From an uncultured Bacteroidales bacterium (GTDB lineage Bacteria > Bacteroidota > Bacteroidia > Bacteroidales > UBA932): a stretch of 32,146 nt of DNA. Below are positions 6,911 to 14,474 of the stretch, in pieces. Numbering within the stretch: the stretch's first letter is position 1; every line of letters starts with the position of its first letter. Position numbers and translations under genes: made by a program. The DNA lies in contig CAKUPC010000022.1 in NCBI GenBank assembly GCA_934675095.1, forward strand, positions 1 to 32,146, read 5' to 3'. A model generated the notes under the pieces. That model had not been told where the DNA came from. It saw nothing but the letters and a program-made list of their open reading frames with translations, and did not search any database.

Positions 6911-8248
6911 CTATATGACCCCCTGCTCCAACATGGCGCGGGCAACCTTCATGAATCCGGCGACGTTGGCTCCCTTTACATAGTTCACATATCCGGACGG
7001 CTCCGTTCCGTGCGCGACGCAGGTTTCGTGGATGCTGTGCATGATTTCACGAAGCTTCGCATCCACCTCTGCGGCCGTCCATGAGATGTGCATCGCGTTC
7101 TGGGTCATCTCAAGCCCCGAAGTCGCCACTCCGCCCGCGTTCACGGCCTTGCCCGGAGCGAACATGATTCCGGCGCCCTGGAATGCCGCGATGGCTTCCG
7201 GAGTGCAGCCCATGTTGGAAACCTCCGCGCATAGCCGGACTCCCGCCGCGATGAGCTCCCGGGCATCCTCGCCGGTCATCTCGTTCTGGAACGCGCACGG
7301 CATCGCGATGTCGCACTTCACGCCCCAGGCCTTCTTTCCCGGAGTGAAGAGCGCGCCCGGGAACTTATGAGCGAACGGTTCCACCACATTATTGTTGGAC
7401 GCCCGAAGTTCAAGCATATAGGCAATCTGCTCCCGGGTCATTCCATCGGGAATCTCAACGACACCGTCGGGACCGGAGATTGCGACCACCTTTGCGCCCA
7501 GCTCTGTCGCCTTCTTCGCCGTTCCCCAGGCGACGTTTCCGAAACCTGAGACCGCGACTCGCATTCCCCCGAGCTCAAGTCCGGCACGGCGGAGCATATC
7601 CCGGACGAAATAGACGGCTCCGTAGCCGGTGGCCTCCGGCCGAATCAGCGAGCCTCCCCAAGTCATGCCCTTGCCGGTCAGCACGCCCGTGTGCTCCCTT
7701 GCAAGCTTCTTATACATTCCGAACAGGTAGCCTATCTCGCGTCCGCCCACGCCCACGTCCCCGGCAGGGACATCGGTGTCCGGGCCTATGTTGCGCCACA
7801 GCTCAAGCATGAAGGCCTGGCAGAAGCGCATGATTTCAGCGTCCGACTTGCCCTTGGGGTCGAAGTCCGCGCCGCCCTTGCCTCCGCCCATAGGAAGGGT
7901 GGTCAGGGCATTCTTGAAAGTCTGCTCGAAGCCGAGGAACTTTAGCATGGAGACATTCACGGCAGGATGGAAGCGAAGCCCGCCCTTGTAGGGACCGATG
8001 GAGCAGTTGAACTGTACCCTGTAGCCGGTGTTCACCCGAATCTCTCCCCGGTCGTCAACCCAGGTCACCTTGAATGTAAAAATCCTGTCCGGCTCCACAA
8101 GCCTCTCGACAATCCGCGCCGCCTCAAATTCCGGATGCCCGTTATAGGTCTCCTCTATGGTCTCCAGAACCTCCCGCACCGCCTGCAGGTATTCCTTCTG
8201 CTCCCCATACTTCGCCTCCAGCGAGGCCATAATCCTTTCAGTCTTCAT
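6911..8248 (-). CDS. gdhA: NADP-type glutamate dehydrogenase
   Basis: This enzyme interconverts 2-oxoglutarate plus ammonium and glutamate, the main ammonium-assimilating step in many gut anaerobes. The 445-residue length suits the hexameric class. The substrate-binding signature LPMGGGKGGADFDPKGKSD carries the catalytic Lys124. Upstream, GPYKGGLRFH is intact. The Rossmann motif VAVSGFGNVAWGTA is near 231-244. The usual EGANMP motif reads EVSNMGCTPEA, a form seen in this lineage. The ATG at 8248 is preceded by an AT-rich leader. A -7 box (8349-8342) and a leader hairpin (8315-8282) suggest control at transcript level. Confidence 0.96.
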   Translation of the reverse strand: MKTERIMASLEAKYGEQKEYLQAVREVLETIEETYNGHPEFEAARIVERLVEPDRIFTFKVTWVDDRGEIRVNTGYRVQFNCSIGPYKGGLRFHPAVNVSMLKFLGFEQTFKNALTTLPMGGGKGGADFDPKGKSDAEIMRFCQAFMLELWRNIGPDTDVPAGDVGVGGREIGYLFGMYKKLAREHTGVLTGKGMTWGGSLIRPEATGYGAVYFVRDMLRRAGLELGGMRVAVSGFGNVAWGTAKKATELGAKVVAISGPDGVVEIPDGMTREQIAYMLELRASNNNVVEPFAHKFPGALFTPGKKAWGVKCDIAMPCAFQNEMTGEDARELIAAGVRLCAEVSNMGCTPEAIAAFQGAGIMFAPGKAVNAGGVATSGLEMTQNAMHISWTAAEVDAKLREIMHSIHETCVAHGTEPSGYVNYVKGANVAGFMKVARAMLEQGVI

Positions 8249-8281
8249 GTTTCAGTGTTTTAGAGTGGTTATTATTGCAAA

Positions 8282-8358
8282 AAGGACCTTGTGAACAAAA
8301 ATTCACAAAGTCCTTCAATGTCTCATAAAAGATTCATCTCACAAAAATATCTGAGATG
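8282..8358 (-). promoter_or_regulatory. gdhA promoter and leader hairpin (possible attenuator)
   Basis: On the minus strand a -7 box TATTTTTG (8349-8342) sits in the loop of a perfect 7-bp inverted repeat (CATCTCA 8335-8341 with TGAGATG 8352-8358). Downstream, inside the expected leader, AAGGACTTTGTGAA (8315-8302) pairs with TTCACAAGGTCCTT (8295-8282). This is a 14-bp stem with one G-T wobble around a 6-base loop, followed by TTTTGC. It ends about 34 bases before the gdhA ATG. Promoter before hairpin and hairpin before gene is the order expected of an attenuator. It could instead stop read-through from ompH. Confidence 0.55.
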
Positions 8359-8367
8359 TAAAAATGT

Positions 8368-8474
8368 CATAAGTGGTACGATTGCAAGGCGTGCAAGAAG
8401 ATTAAACCGCAGCAACCTGATGGTTGTGAGGATTTAATCTGTCGCAGCACAACGCAGCAAGCGTGCCGCTTAGG
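8368..8474. repeat. Structured 3'-flank element, copy 1 (after ompH)
   Basis: Read on the plus strand it contains, in order: CATAAGTGGTAC (8368-8379); TGCAAGGCG (8383-8391); stem AGATTAAA (8399-8406); ACCGCAGCAACC; a 4-base loop (8418-8421); GGTTGTGAGGA; stem TTTAATCT (8433-8440); and ACAACGCAGCAA. It closes with GTGCCGCTTAGG (8463-8474), pairing with the first block at 11 of 12 positions including two G-T. The same core occurs in copy 2 (23820-23938) with an entirely different enclosing stem. It begins 6 bases after the ompH stop at 8481. Confidence 0.8.
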
Positions 8475-8480
8475 GCGTTT

Positions 8481-9047
8481 TTACTGTTGAGCAGCGGCAG
8501 CTTTTGCCTGCAACTCTTCCTGCAGCGAAGCCAGCGTGCGTCCCTCAGGGATGCCGAGAATCACGCGAAGCTCCGGAGTGAGGTCGATGCTCTGAGCAGG
8601 ATCGACATAAAGAACGGACTGAACGTCAAAGACATAGGCGAGCTTCTTGTCCTTCGCGATGTTCTGAATGGCCTCGTTCACCTTCTGATAAATCGGAGCC
8701 TGAAGGTTCTGCTGCATCTGCTGAAGTTCCTGCCCGATGGACTGCTCGAATTCCTGAAGACGGGTGTAGATGTCCTGAAGTTCCTTCTCCTTTGAAGCCT
8801 TGATTGCCGGAGTCCATGAAGCCTGCTTCTGCTGGAAGGTGGCATTCTTTGACTGGAACTCCTCCATCATCGCTCCGTAGGTCTCATTGGCCTCCTTCTG
8901 AGCCTCGTCAAGGCGGGTCCTGACAGTGTCCATTGCCGGCATGAGCTGAATCAGTTCAGTGGTGTTGACGTGCCCCGTGGTTACGTTCTGGGCAAATGCA
9001 GCCGTTGCAAAGAGCGATGCGACTGCGACAAAAAGCATTTTTTTCAT
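8481..9047 (-). CDS. OmpH/Skp family periplasmic chaperone
   Basis: The 188-residue protein has a signal peptide (MKKMLFVAVASLFATAAFAQ, cleavage after AFA) and a mature part that opens with GHVNTTELIQLMPAMD. It continues as a long Gln/Glu/Lys-rich coiled coil over roughly residues 40-130. Skp chaperones hold unfolded outer-membrane proteins in the periplasm and pass them to the Bam complex. The gene lies 93 bases downstream of bamA on the same strand, the usual Bacteroidales arrangement. The tail is Ala/Gln-rich. A second, membrane-anchored relative is at 14475. Its stop is followed at once by the structured element at 8368-8474. Confidence 0.93.
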   Translation of the reverse strand: MKKMLFVAVASLFATAAFAQNVTTGHVNTTELIQLMPAMDTVRTRLDEAQKEANETYGAMMEEFQSKNATFQQKQASWTPAIKASKEKELQDIYTRLQEFEQSIGQELQQMQQNLQAPIYQKVNEAIQNIAKDKKLAYVFDVQSVLYVDPAQSIDLTPELRVILGIPEGRTLASLQEELQAKAAAAQQ

Positions 9048-9140
9048 TGTATAAACTCTGTTTTTATATATTCGTTTGACATTCTTTCATCAAAAGACCC
9101 GCCGCAGCAATGCTAAACTTGTGCCACAGCGGAATCCGGC

Positions 9141-11726
9141 CTAGAACTGCTGTCCGATGACGAAATGGAACTGGCTCTTTCCGTTCACCGGGTCGTCGAA
9201 GCCATATCCCCAGTCAACGCCGAGCAGTCCGATCATCGGGAGGAACACCCTCACGCCGACCCCGGCCGAACGCTTGATCTGGAACGGGTTGAAGTTGCGC
9301 AGGTCGCTCCAGCAGTTACCGCCTTCGAGGAAGAGCAGGGCGTAAATCGTTGACTGCGGCTGGAGAACCACCGGGTAGCGGAGCTCCACGGTGAACTTGT
9401 CATATACGTTGCCGGCATAGTAGTTTCCGGAACTGTTGTACTGCGAGGTGCTCGTCGGGGTGAGGGAGTAGTTCTCGTAGCCTCGGAGCGAGATGATGTC
9501 GGAGCCGTAGGTGTCGTAGCCGGACATTCCGTCACCGCCGACGCGGAAGCCCTCGAACGGAGAATATCCCCACTTGCGGTTGTAGTAGCCGAGGAATCCG
9601 AACTGGGCGCGGGTCATCAGGACGAGGTCGCCGATCAGCTTCGTATAGACCGATCCCTTGAACTGCCACTTGTGGTACTCGATCCACTTGTACCTCGTCT
9701 CCGATGACTGGAGATTGTAGTCGATGTCCTTAGGATTCCTTATTGTAGGCTTGCCGTTCGCGTCCAGAACGCCGTAGTCCTTCTTTCTCAGAAGCGAGTA
9801 AGGCGGGGTGAGCTGGAGGGATACCGAGAAGTCCGAACCCTGACGAGGATAAATCTGCTGGTCCGTGGAGTTGCGGGACAGGCTTATCATGTAGCTGAGG
9901 TTGTGCGAGATGCCCGTGTTGAACAGGAAGTTGTACTGCCAGTCCTTGAGGTTGTATGTCTGCCAGCTCAGCTGGTTGTAGAGCACGAAGTAGTTGTCAG
10001 GCCACTTCAGACGGGTTCCGATTCCGGCCGCGAATCCATAGACCTCCATGTACTGGTCGTTGTTCAGGATGTTGAACGCGAGGTAGGAGTTTGTCTGACG
10101 CGTGTAGTAGAGCGAGAGGTTCAGCGAGGTCGGCTTCTTTCCGAACAGCCACGGCTCCGAGAAGCTTGCCGAGAGCGAGGTGTAGTAGGTACCGTTGGTC
10201 TGGAACCTGAACGCGAGGTTCTGCGCGTCTCCGAGCGGAACCGGCCTCCACGCCGTCTTGTCGAAGAAGCGGTGCGTCGAGAAGTTGTTGAAGCTTACGC
10301 CGACGGTGGCGACGAAAGTGTTTCCGCCCCACCCTCCGGAGAGCTCAAGCTGGCTCGAAGGCTTCTCCGTCACGTTATAGACGACATCGACGGTGTTCGT
10401 GTTCGGATTCGGGAGTATGGAATATCCCTTGTTCGGGTCGGCGATGGCCTCGGGGTCGAACTGCCCCATGGACGCGATCTCACGTATGGAGCGCTCGAAG
10501 TCGGACTGGCTGAAGAGGTAGCCCGGGCGCGTGAACACCTGACGGCGCACGACCTTCTCGTTGGTGAGGTCGTTCCCGTTGATTATGATGTTGTTCAGGG
10601 TCGCCTGCTTGCCCTCCACCACGCGCATCTCCACATCGACGGAGTCCCCCACGACGTTCAGCTCCACAGGCTGGAGGTTAAAGAAGAGGTAGCCGTTGTC
10701 GCGGTAGAGCTTCGACACGTCATATTCATTCTGCTTTCCTCCACCGAAAAGACGCTTCTCCATCGTCACGACATCATATACGTCACCCTTCTTTATCTGA
10801 AGGATCTCGTTCAGTGCCTCGGCCGGATAGACGGAGTTTCCAGTCCATGTGATGTTGCGGAAATAATATTTCTTTCCCTGGTCAATCTTGAAGTCAATCT
10901 CGAGCTTTCCCGGTTCGACGAAATAGACGGTGTCGCTGAGAATCCTCGCGTCGCGGTAGCCCGCCTCGTTGAAGGCCTCGATGAGTCCCTTCTTGTCGTT
11001 CTTGAACTCGGTCTCGTTGAATTTCTTGGATTTGAAGAAGTTCTGAAGCCTCTTGTCCCTGGTCTTCTTCATGGACTTGACGAGCTTCGACTCCTTCACG
11101 TCATAAGGCCCGCCGAAGTCTATCTTCTTGATTCTCACCTTCTCGTTCTTGCTTATGGCGAAGTTCACGCGGATTGCGCCCTTCACGAGAGTGTCGCGCC
11201 GGGTCTGGATATCGACGGAGGCGTTGTTGTAGCCCTTTTCCTCATAGAAGCGCTTGATGATGTCGGTAGAGGTCTTGGCGACATAGTCGGAGAACACGCC
11301 TCCGGGCTTGAGGTTGAGCCTTTCCTTGAGGTCCTTCTGGTCGCCGCTCTTGATGCCGGAGAAGGTCCACTTGGAAACCCTCGGGCGCTCGGCGACGGTA
11401 ATCTTGAAGAAGGCCGTGTCGCGAGCGGCGTTGAGCGAGTCGATGGCCACCGACACGTCCTCGAAATAGCGCCTGTGCCACATCTTGTCGATGAGCAGCG
11501 AGAAGAAGTCGCTCGGCACTGTCACCTCCATTCCCTCGCGCAGGCCGCTGAGCTGGATAATCTGGTCCCTGTTCACATAATTGTTGCCCTCGACGGACAC
11601 TCCGCCCACGACATATTTCTGAGGATTGCCGTAATCCACAGTAGGTCCGGACTGCGCCCGTGCAACCGCCCCCGCAAGGAGAAGCAAAACCGCCGCGCAG
11701 AACAGGAATCTGAGTCTAATCGCCAT
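9141..11726 (-). CDS. bamA: Outer-membrane protein assembly factor BamA
   Basis: BamA is the core of the beta-barrel assembly machine in the outer membrane. The 861-residue protein has a signal peptide ending in VARAQS. Successive POTRA domains follow over about residues 35-430, including VGGVSVEGNNYVNRDQI and later NNIIINGNDLTNEKVVRRQV. A C-terminal 16-strand barrel follows. The barrel carries SLRGYENYS, the local form of the VRGF motif in loop 6, and ends in QFHFVIGQQF with terminal Phe. The gene is 81 bases downstream of uppS and upstream of ompH, the conserved phylum order. A long antisense frame covers it and is a composition artefact. Confidence 0.97.
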   Translation of the reverse strand: MAIRLRFLFCAAVLLLLAGAVARAQSGPTVDYGNPQKYVVGGVSVEGNNYVNRDQIIQLSGLREGMEVTVPSDFFSLLIDKMWHRRYFEDVSVAIDSLNAARDTAFFKITVAERPRVSKWTFSGIKSGDQKDLKERLNLKPGGVFSDYVAKTSTDIIKRFYEEKGYNNASVDIQTRRDTLVKGAIRVNFAISKNEKVRIKKIDFGGPYDVKESKLVKSMKKTRDKRLQNFFKSKKFNETEFKNDKKGLIEAFNEAGYRDARILSDTVYFVEPGKLEIDFKIDQGKKYYFRNITWTGNSVYPAEALNEILQIKKGDVYDVVTMEKRLFGGGKQNEYDVSKLYRDNGYLFFNLQPVELNVVGDSVDVEMRVVEGKQATLNNIIINGNDLTNEKVVRRQVFTRPGYLFSQSDFERSIREIASMGQFDPEAIADPNKGYSILPNPNTNTVDVVYNVTEKPSSQLELSGGWGGNTFVATVGVSFNNFSTHRFFDKTAWRPVPLGDAQNLAFRFQTNGTYYTSLSASFSEPWLFGKKPTSLNLSLYYTRQTNSYLAFNILNNDQYMEVYGFAAGIGTRLKWPDNYFVLYNQLSWQTYNLKDWQYNFLFNTGISHNLSYMISLSRNSTDQQIYPRQGSDFSVSLQLTPPYSLLRKKDYGVLDANGKPTIRNPKDIDYNLQSSETRYKWIEYHKWQFKGSVYTKLIGDLVLMTRAQFGFLGYYNRKWGYSPFEGFRVGGDGMSGYDTYGSDIISLRGYENYSLTPTSTSQYNSSGNYYAGNVYDKFTVELRYPVVLQPQSTIYALLFLEGGNCWSDLRNFNPFQIKRSAGVGVRVFLPMIGLLGVDWGYGFDDPVNGKSQFHFVIGQQF

Positions 11727-11807
11727 CTATCTTCAAACCTTAGTATTTCGTCATTCTATGGTGTGCCGTCTCATGCGCGGCACGTACAATCTGCAAATAT
11801 ATGCAAT

Positions 11808-12548
11808 TTATTTCACTTTGCCATACCGGCGGTCACGTTTCGCGTAGATTTCCAGCGCCTCGCGGAACTCCTTCCTGCGGAAGTCCGGCCAGAGAGTGTC
11901 GGTGAAAATGAATTCGGAATATGCCGCCTGCCACAGCAGGTAGTTGCTCAGCCGCGTCTCCCCGGAAGTGCGGATTATGAGGTCAGGATCCGGTATGCCG
12001 GCGGTCACGAGATAGGAGTCCAAAAACGACATATCGGCATTCTTCAGTCTCTCAAGGGCTTCCGGAGATTCGGCCGCCTCAATGGCCATGCGTCTCGCCG
12101 CCTGAAAGATGTCCCATTTGCCGGAATAGCTTATGAAGAGAATCAGCGTGAGGTTCTTCCCGTCCCTGGTCCGCTCCATGCAGTCGTCAATCGTCGCGTT
12201 CAGCTCGTCGGAAAGCCGGGAGCGGTGTCCGAGCACGACAAAGCGCACCCCGTTCTTGAGAAATGTCGGCAGTTCGTTCGCCATGCAGCGTGCCATGAGC
12301 GACATAAGCCCGGAGACTTCCTCCTCGGGACGGTTCCAGTTTTCCTCCGAAAAGGCATAGAGCGACAGATATTTCACACCTTCCTCAACGCAGGCCTCGG
12401 TGCAGGCACGCACGGACTCGACGCCCTCGAAATGTCCGTATATCCGCTCCTTTCCCCGTGCCTTCGCCCAGCGTCCGTTTCCGTCCATAATGATGGACAC
12501 GTGAACAGGGACGTTCCCTTTGTTTTCCATATCGCAAGAAATTTTCAT
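11808..12548 (-). CDS. uppS: Isoprenyl transferase (undecaprenyl diphosphate synthase)
   Basis: This enzyme adds isopentenyl units in cis to farnesyl diphosphate, making the C55 carrier for peptidoglycan and surface glycans. The 246-residue protein shows IIMDGNGRWAKARG with the catalytic Asp22, SEENWNRP (68-75), and the C-terminal block DPDLIIRTSGETRLSNYLLW followed by QAAYSE. All are hallmarks of the family. The usual NYGGR segment reads SYSGKW, a tolerated variation. The start at 12548 is 3 bases after the nadK stop, so the two are translationally close. An internal Met7 is an alternative start. Confidence 0.96.
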   Translation of the reverse strand: MKISCDMENKGNVPVHVSIIMDGNGRWAKARGKERIYGHFEGVESVRACTEACVEEGVKYLSLYAFSEENWNRPEEEVSGLMSLMARCMANELPTFLKNGVRFVVLGHRSRLSDELNATIDDCMERTRDGKNLTLILFISYSGKWDIFQAARRMAIEAAESPEALERLKNADMSFLDSYLVTAGIPDPDLIIRTSGETRLSNYLLWQAAYSEFIFTDTLWPDFRRKEFREALEIYAKRDRRYGKVK

Positions 12549-12551
12549 GTC

Positions 12552-13421
12552 TCAATGATTTCTGACGTCCTCGCCCCAATAGAGCCTGCTCGTCAGCGCA
12601 TTTATGAAGCCCGTGTCGCGGAGCCTCGCCCGCCTGAGCGAAAACTGTGCCACCCCCGCCCGCACGAGCGAATCCCCCGTCATCACGAAATTGACGTTGT
12701 CCGCCGAAAGGACAAGCTTAGGATCCCTTGAACGGAAGCGAAGTTCCACTGTCGATGATTCCGGGATTATGAGAGGGCGGACATTGAGGTTATGCGGGGA
12801 TATCGGGGTGACGAGCAGAACCCCCGAATCGGGGAATGCAATCGGGCCGCCCGCACTGAGGGAATATGCCGTGGAGCCGATTCCCGTGGCGACGATGAGC
12901 CCGTCGGCCCAGTATGTAGGCAGCAGGCTCCCGTTTATGGAAGCATCGACCCCGAGCATGGCCGGGCCGAGCCGGTGCACCGAAATCTCGTTCAGGGCGA
13001 GAAATTCCGCGCTGAGCTTCCCGCCGGCCGAACGAACCTCCGCCGAGAGGACCGGGCTGTCCTCAATCCGGTAGTCACCGCTGATGATGGCCTCCGCGAC
13101 ATCCTCCGGCCTGTTCTCGGAAAGGAAACCAAGCCGGCCCATGTTAGCGCCCAGCACCGGGATTCCGAGAGGGGCCGCCAGCCTTGCCGCCGAGAGGAAA
13201 GTCCCGTCGCCCCCGAGGCTGACGATGAGCGACGACGCCCCGAGAATGTCCCTGACAGTCTCTCCCGGAGTGAGACCGCCGTCATTACCTCCCGTCAGGC
13301 CATTCTGCTCCCGTTCGCACACGGTGACGGTTTCAAGTCCCGCCTCCGTCAGTCTCCTCTCAAGAGAGAGAAACGAATCCGTGCCGAGAAGTTCCGGGTT
13401 TCTGTAAAAAATAGCAATCAT
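12552..13421 (-). CDS. nadK: NAD kinase
   Basis: NAD kinase phosphorylates NAD to NADP with ATP. Starting at the ATG at 13421 (MIAIFYRNPELLGTDS) gives 289 residues, the normal length. The open frame continues upstream only as unrelated sequence through the promoter region and pdxJ. The family signature GGDGT is at 70-74 within LIVSLGGDGTFLSAARLA, and the NE motif (ALNEIS) at 144-145. TGIGSTAYSLSAGGPI follows. It is the first gene of nadK-uppS-bamA-ompH and divergent from pdxJ. Its -7 box is TAATTTTG (13468-13461, minus). Confidence 0.95.
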   Translation of the reverse strand: MIAIFYRNPELLGTDSFLSLERRLTEAGLETVTVCEREQNGLTGGNDGGLTPGETVRDILGASSLIVSLGGDGTFLSAARLAAPLGIPVLGANMGRLGFLSENRPEDVAEAIISGDYRIEDSPVLSAEVRSAGGKLSAEFLALNEISVHRLGPAMLGVDASINGSLLPTYWADGLIVATGIGSTAYSLSAGGPIAFPDSGVLLVTPISPHNLNVRPLIIPESSTVELRFRSRDPKLVLSADNVNFVMTGDSLVRAGVAQFSLRRARLRDTGFINALTSRLYWGEDVRNH

Positions 13422-13460
13422 AAAGTCAACATCTGCCGCCCTCAAACGATGGGCAAACTG

Positions 13461-13509
13461 CAAAATTAGCAATTTATTAGCACGATTTGAACAATAATGT
13501 ATATTTTTG
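13461..13509. promoter_or_regulatory. Divergent nadK and pdxJ promoters
   Basis: A -7 box TAATTTTG on the minus strand (13468-13461) faces nadK, and TATTTTTG on the plus strand (13502-13509) faces pdxJ. Both fit TAnnTTTG. The -33 partners are weak. The pdxJ leader would be about 85 bases long and holds a motif shared with rpoZ. Confidence 0.6.
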
Positions 13510-13515
13510 CACCCT

Positions 13516-13601
13516 GTTTTTGAAGAGAATACATACCGGGCGTATGTGACCGATGAGAAAACGGATATATACCAAAAAGACAAACAATAAATACAAACAA
13601 T
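13516..13601 (+). promoter_or_regulatory. pdxJ leader, similar to the rpoZ leader
   Basis: The leader contains TTTTTGAA, then a hairpin ACATAC-CGGGC-GTATGT, then GTATGTGACCGATGAGAAAA and an A-rich tail with GACAAACAATAAATACAAAC just before the ATG. The rpoZ leader (21300-21184, minus) has the same blocks in the same order: TTTTTGAA, CGGGCGTAT, GTATGTGACTGATGAAAAAA and GACAAACAATACAAGACAAA. Confidence 0.6.
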
Positions 13602-14315
13602 ATGACAAGGCTCAGTGTAAATATAAATAAGTTCGCAACCCTGCGGAACGCCCGCGGCGGCAACATCCCCGACGTCGAGAAGGCTGCGACAGACTGCGAA
13701 AGGTTCGGGGCTGAAGGAATCACGGTGCACCCGAGGCCTGACGAAAGACATATAAGGTACGCGGACGTGCGCGCGATACGACCGCTCGTAAGGACGGAAC
13801 TGAACATCGAGGGAAATCCCATTCCGTCGTTCGTCGCGCTCGTCAGGGAAGTCCTCCCGGCACAGGTCACGATGGTTCCGGACGCGACGGACGCGATAAC
13901 CTCCAACGCAGGATGGAACACGCTGGAAAACAAGGGATTTCTCACGAGGATGTGCTCAGAGTTCAAGGCCTGCGGAATACGGACCTCGATTTTCGTGAAT
14001 CCGGATCCGCGAATGGTCGAGGGCGCCGCGGAGTGCGGTGCCGACAGGGTCGAACTCTATACGGCAGGATATGCCGAAATGTTCCCTGCCTCCCCGGAGA
14101 AAGCAATCGAATCCTATTTAAAGGCGGCAGAGAAGGCAAGGGAATGCGGTCTCGGACTGAACGCGGGGCATGACCTGAACCTCGACAACCTCGCCTATTT
14201 CATCAGGACGATTCCGTGGACCGACGAGGTCTCGATAGGCCACGCCCTCATCTGCGACGCCATATATATGGGACTCGAAAACACGATAAAGGCATATCTG
14301 AACTGTCTGAAATAA
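13602..14315 (+). CDS. pdxJ: Pyridoxine 5'-phosphate synthase
   Basis: PdxJ condenses 1-deoxyxylulose 5-phosphate with aminoacetone 3-phosphate to make pyridoxine 5'-phosphate, the last ring-forming step of DXP-dependent vitamin B6 synthesis. The 237-residue TIM-barrel protein opens MTRLSVNINKFATLRNARGG. It carries GITVHPRPDERHIRYADV, MVPDATDAITSNAGW, LNAGHDLNLDNL and the phosphate-binding EVSIGHALICDAIYMGL. All are standard. It is divergent from nadK, as in many Bacteroidales. No clear terminator follows. A tandem 13-bp direct repeat at 14348-14373 lies in the gap before the next gene. Confidence 0.97.
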   Translation: MTRLSVNINKFATLRNARGGNIPDVEKAATDCERFGAEGITVHPRPDERHIRYADVRAIRPLVRTELNIEGNPIPSFVALVREVLPAQVTMVPDATDAITSNAGWNTLENKGFLTRMCSEFKACGIRTSIFVNPDPRMVEGAAECGADRVELYTAGYAEMFPASPEKAIESYLKAAEKARECGLGLNAGHDLNLDNLAYFIRTIPWTDEVSIGHALICDAIYMGLENTIKAYLNCLK

Positions 14316-14347
14316 TCCCGAATCGTGAAATCCACAAACTCTGCAAC

Positions 14348-14373
14348 GAAAATTTGCGGAGAAAAATTGCGGA
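14348..14373. repeat. Tandem 13-bp direct repeat
   Basis: GAAAATTTGCGGA (14348-14360) is followed at once by GAAAAATTGCGGA (14361-14373), differing at one base. It lies between pdxJ and the second ompH-like gene, about 30 bases before a -7 box. It could be a regulator site or chance. Confidence 0.45.
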
Positions 14374-14403
14374 TGACAGAAGGGTCGTATGAATATATTT
14401 TTA

Positions 14404-14411
14404 TATATTTG
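14404..14411 (+). promoter_or_regulatory. -7 box of the ompH-like/glycosyltransferase/LysM operon
   Basis: TATATTTG matches TAnnTTTG. A start near 14417 would give a leader of about 58 bases. No good -33 box is seen. Confidence 0.5.
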
Positions 14412-14474
14412 TAAGTTGTAACCATTTTCGGAGACACGGATTTTTATTGACAAAACAAAAAAAATTACACATAA

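Noticed and set aside
9903..12731. A 942-residue open frame on the plus strand
   Set aside because: It lies wholly antisense to bamA, uppS and the nadK end, all certain genes. Its Val/Arg/Glu-rich, low-information translation fits the mirror of codon bias. I see no domain in it, though its length is notable.
13530..13560. Hammerhead-like CTGATGA/GAAA bases in the pdxJ and rpoZ leaders
   Set aside because: The C[C/T]GATGA followed by A-rich sequence lacks the stems that a hammerhead ribozyme needs, so the resemblance is only to the short core motif.
12552..13751. The longer nadK frame starting at 13751
   Set aside because: The extra 110 residues cross the promoter region and overlap pdxJ. 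The NAD kinase family begins at MIAIFYRNP (13421).
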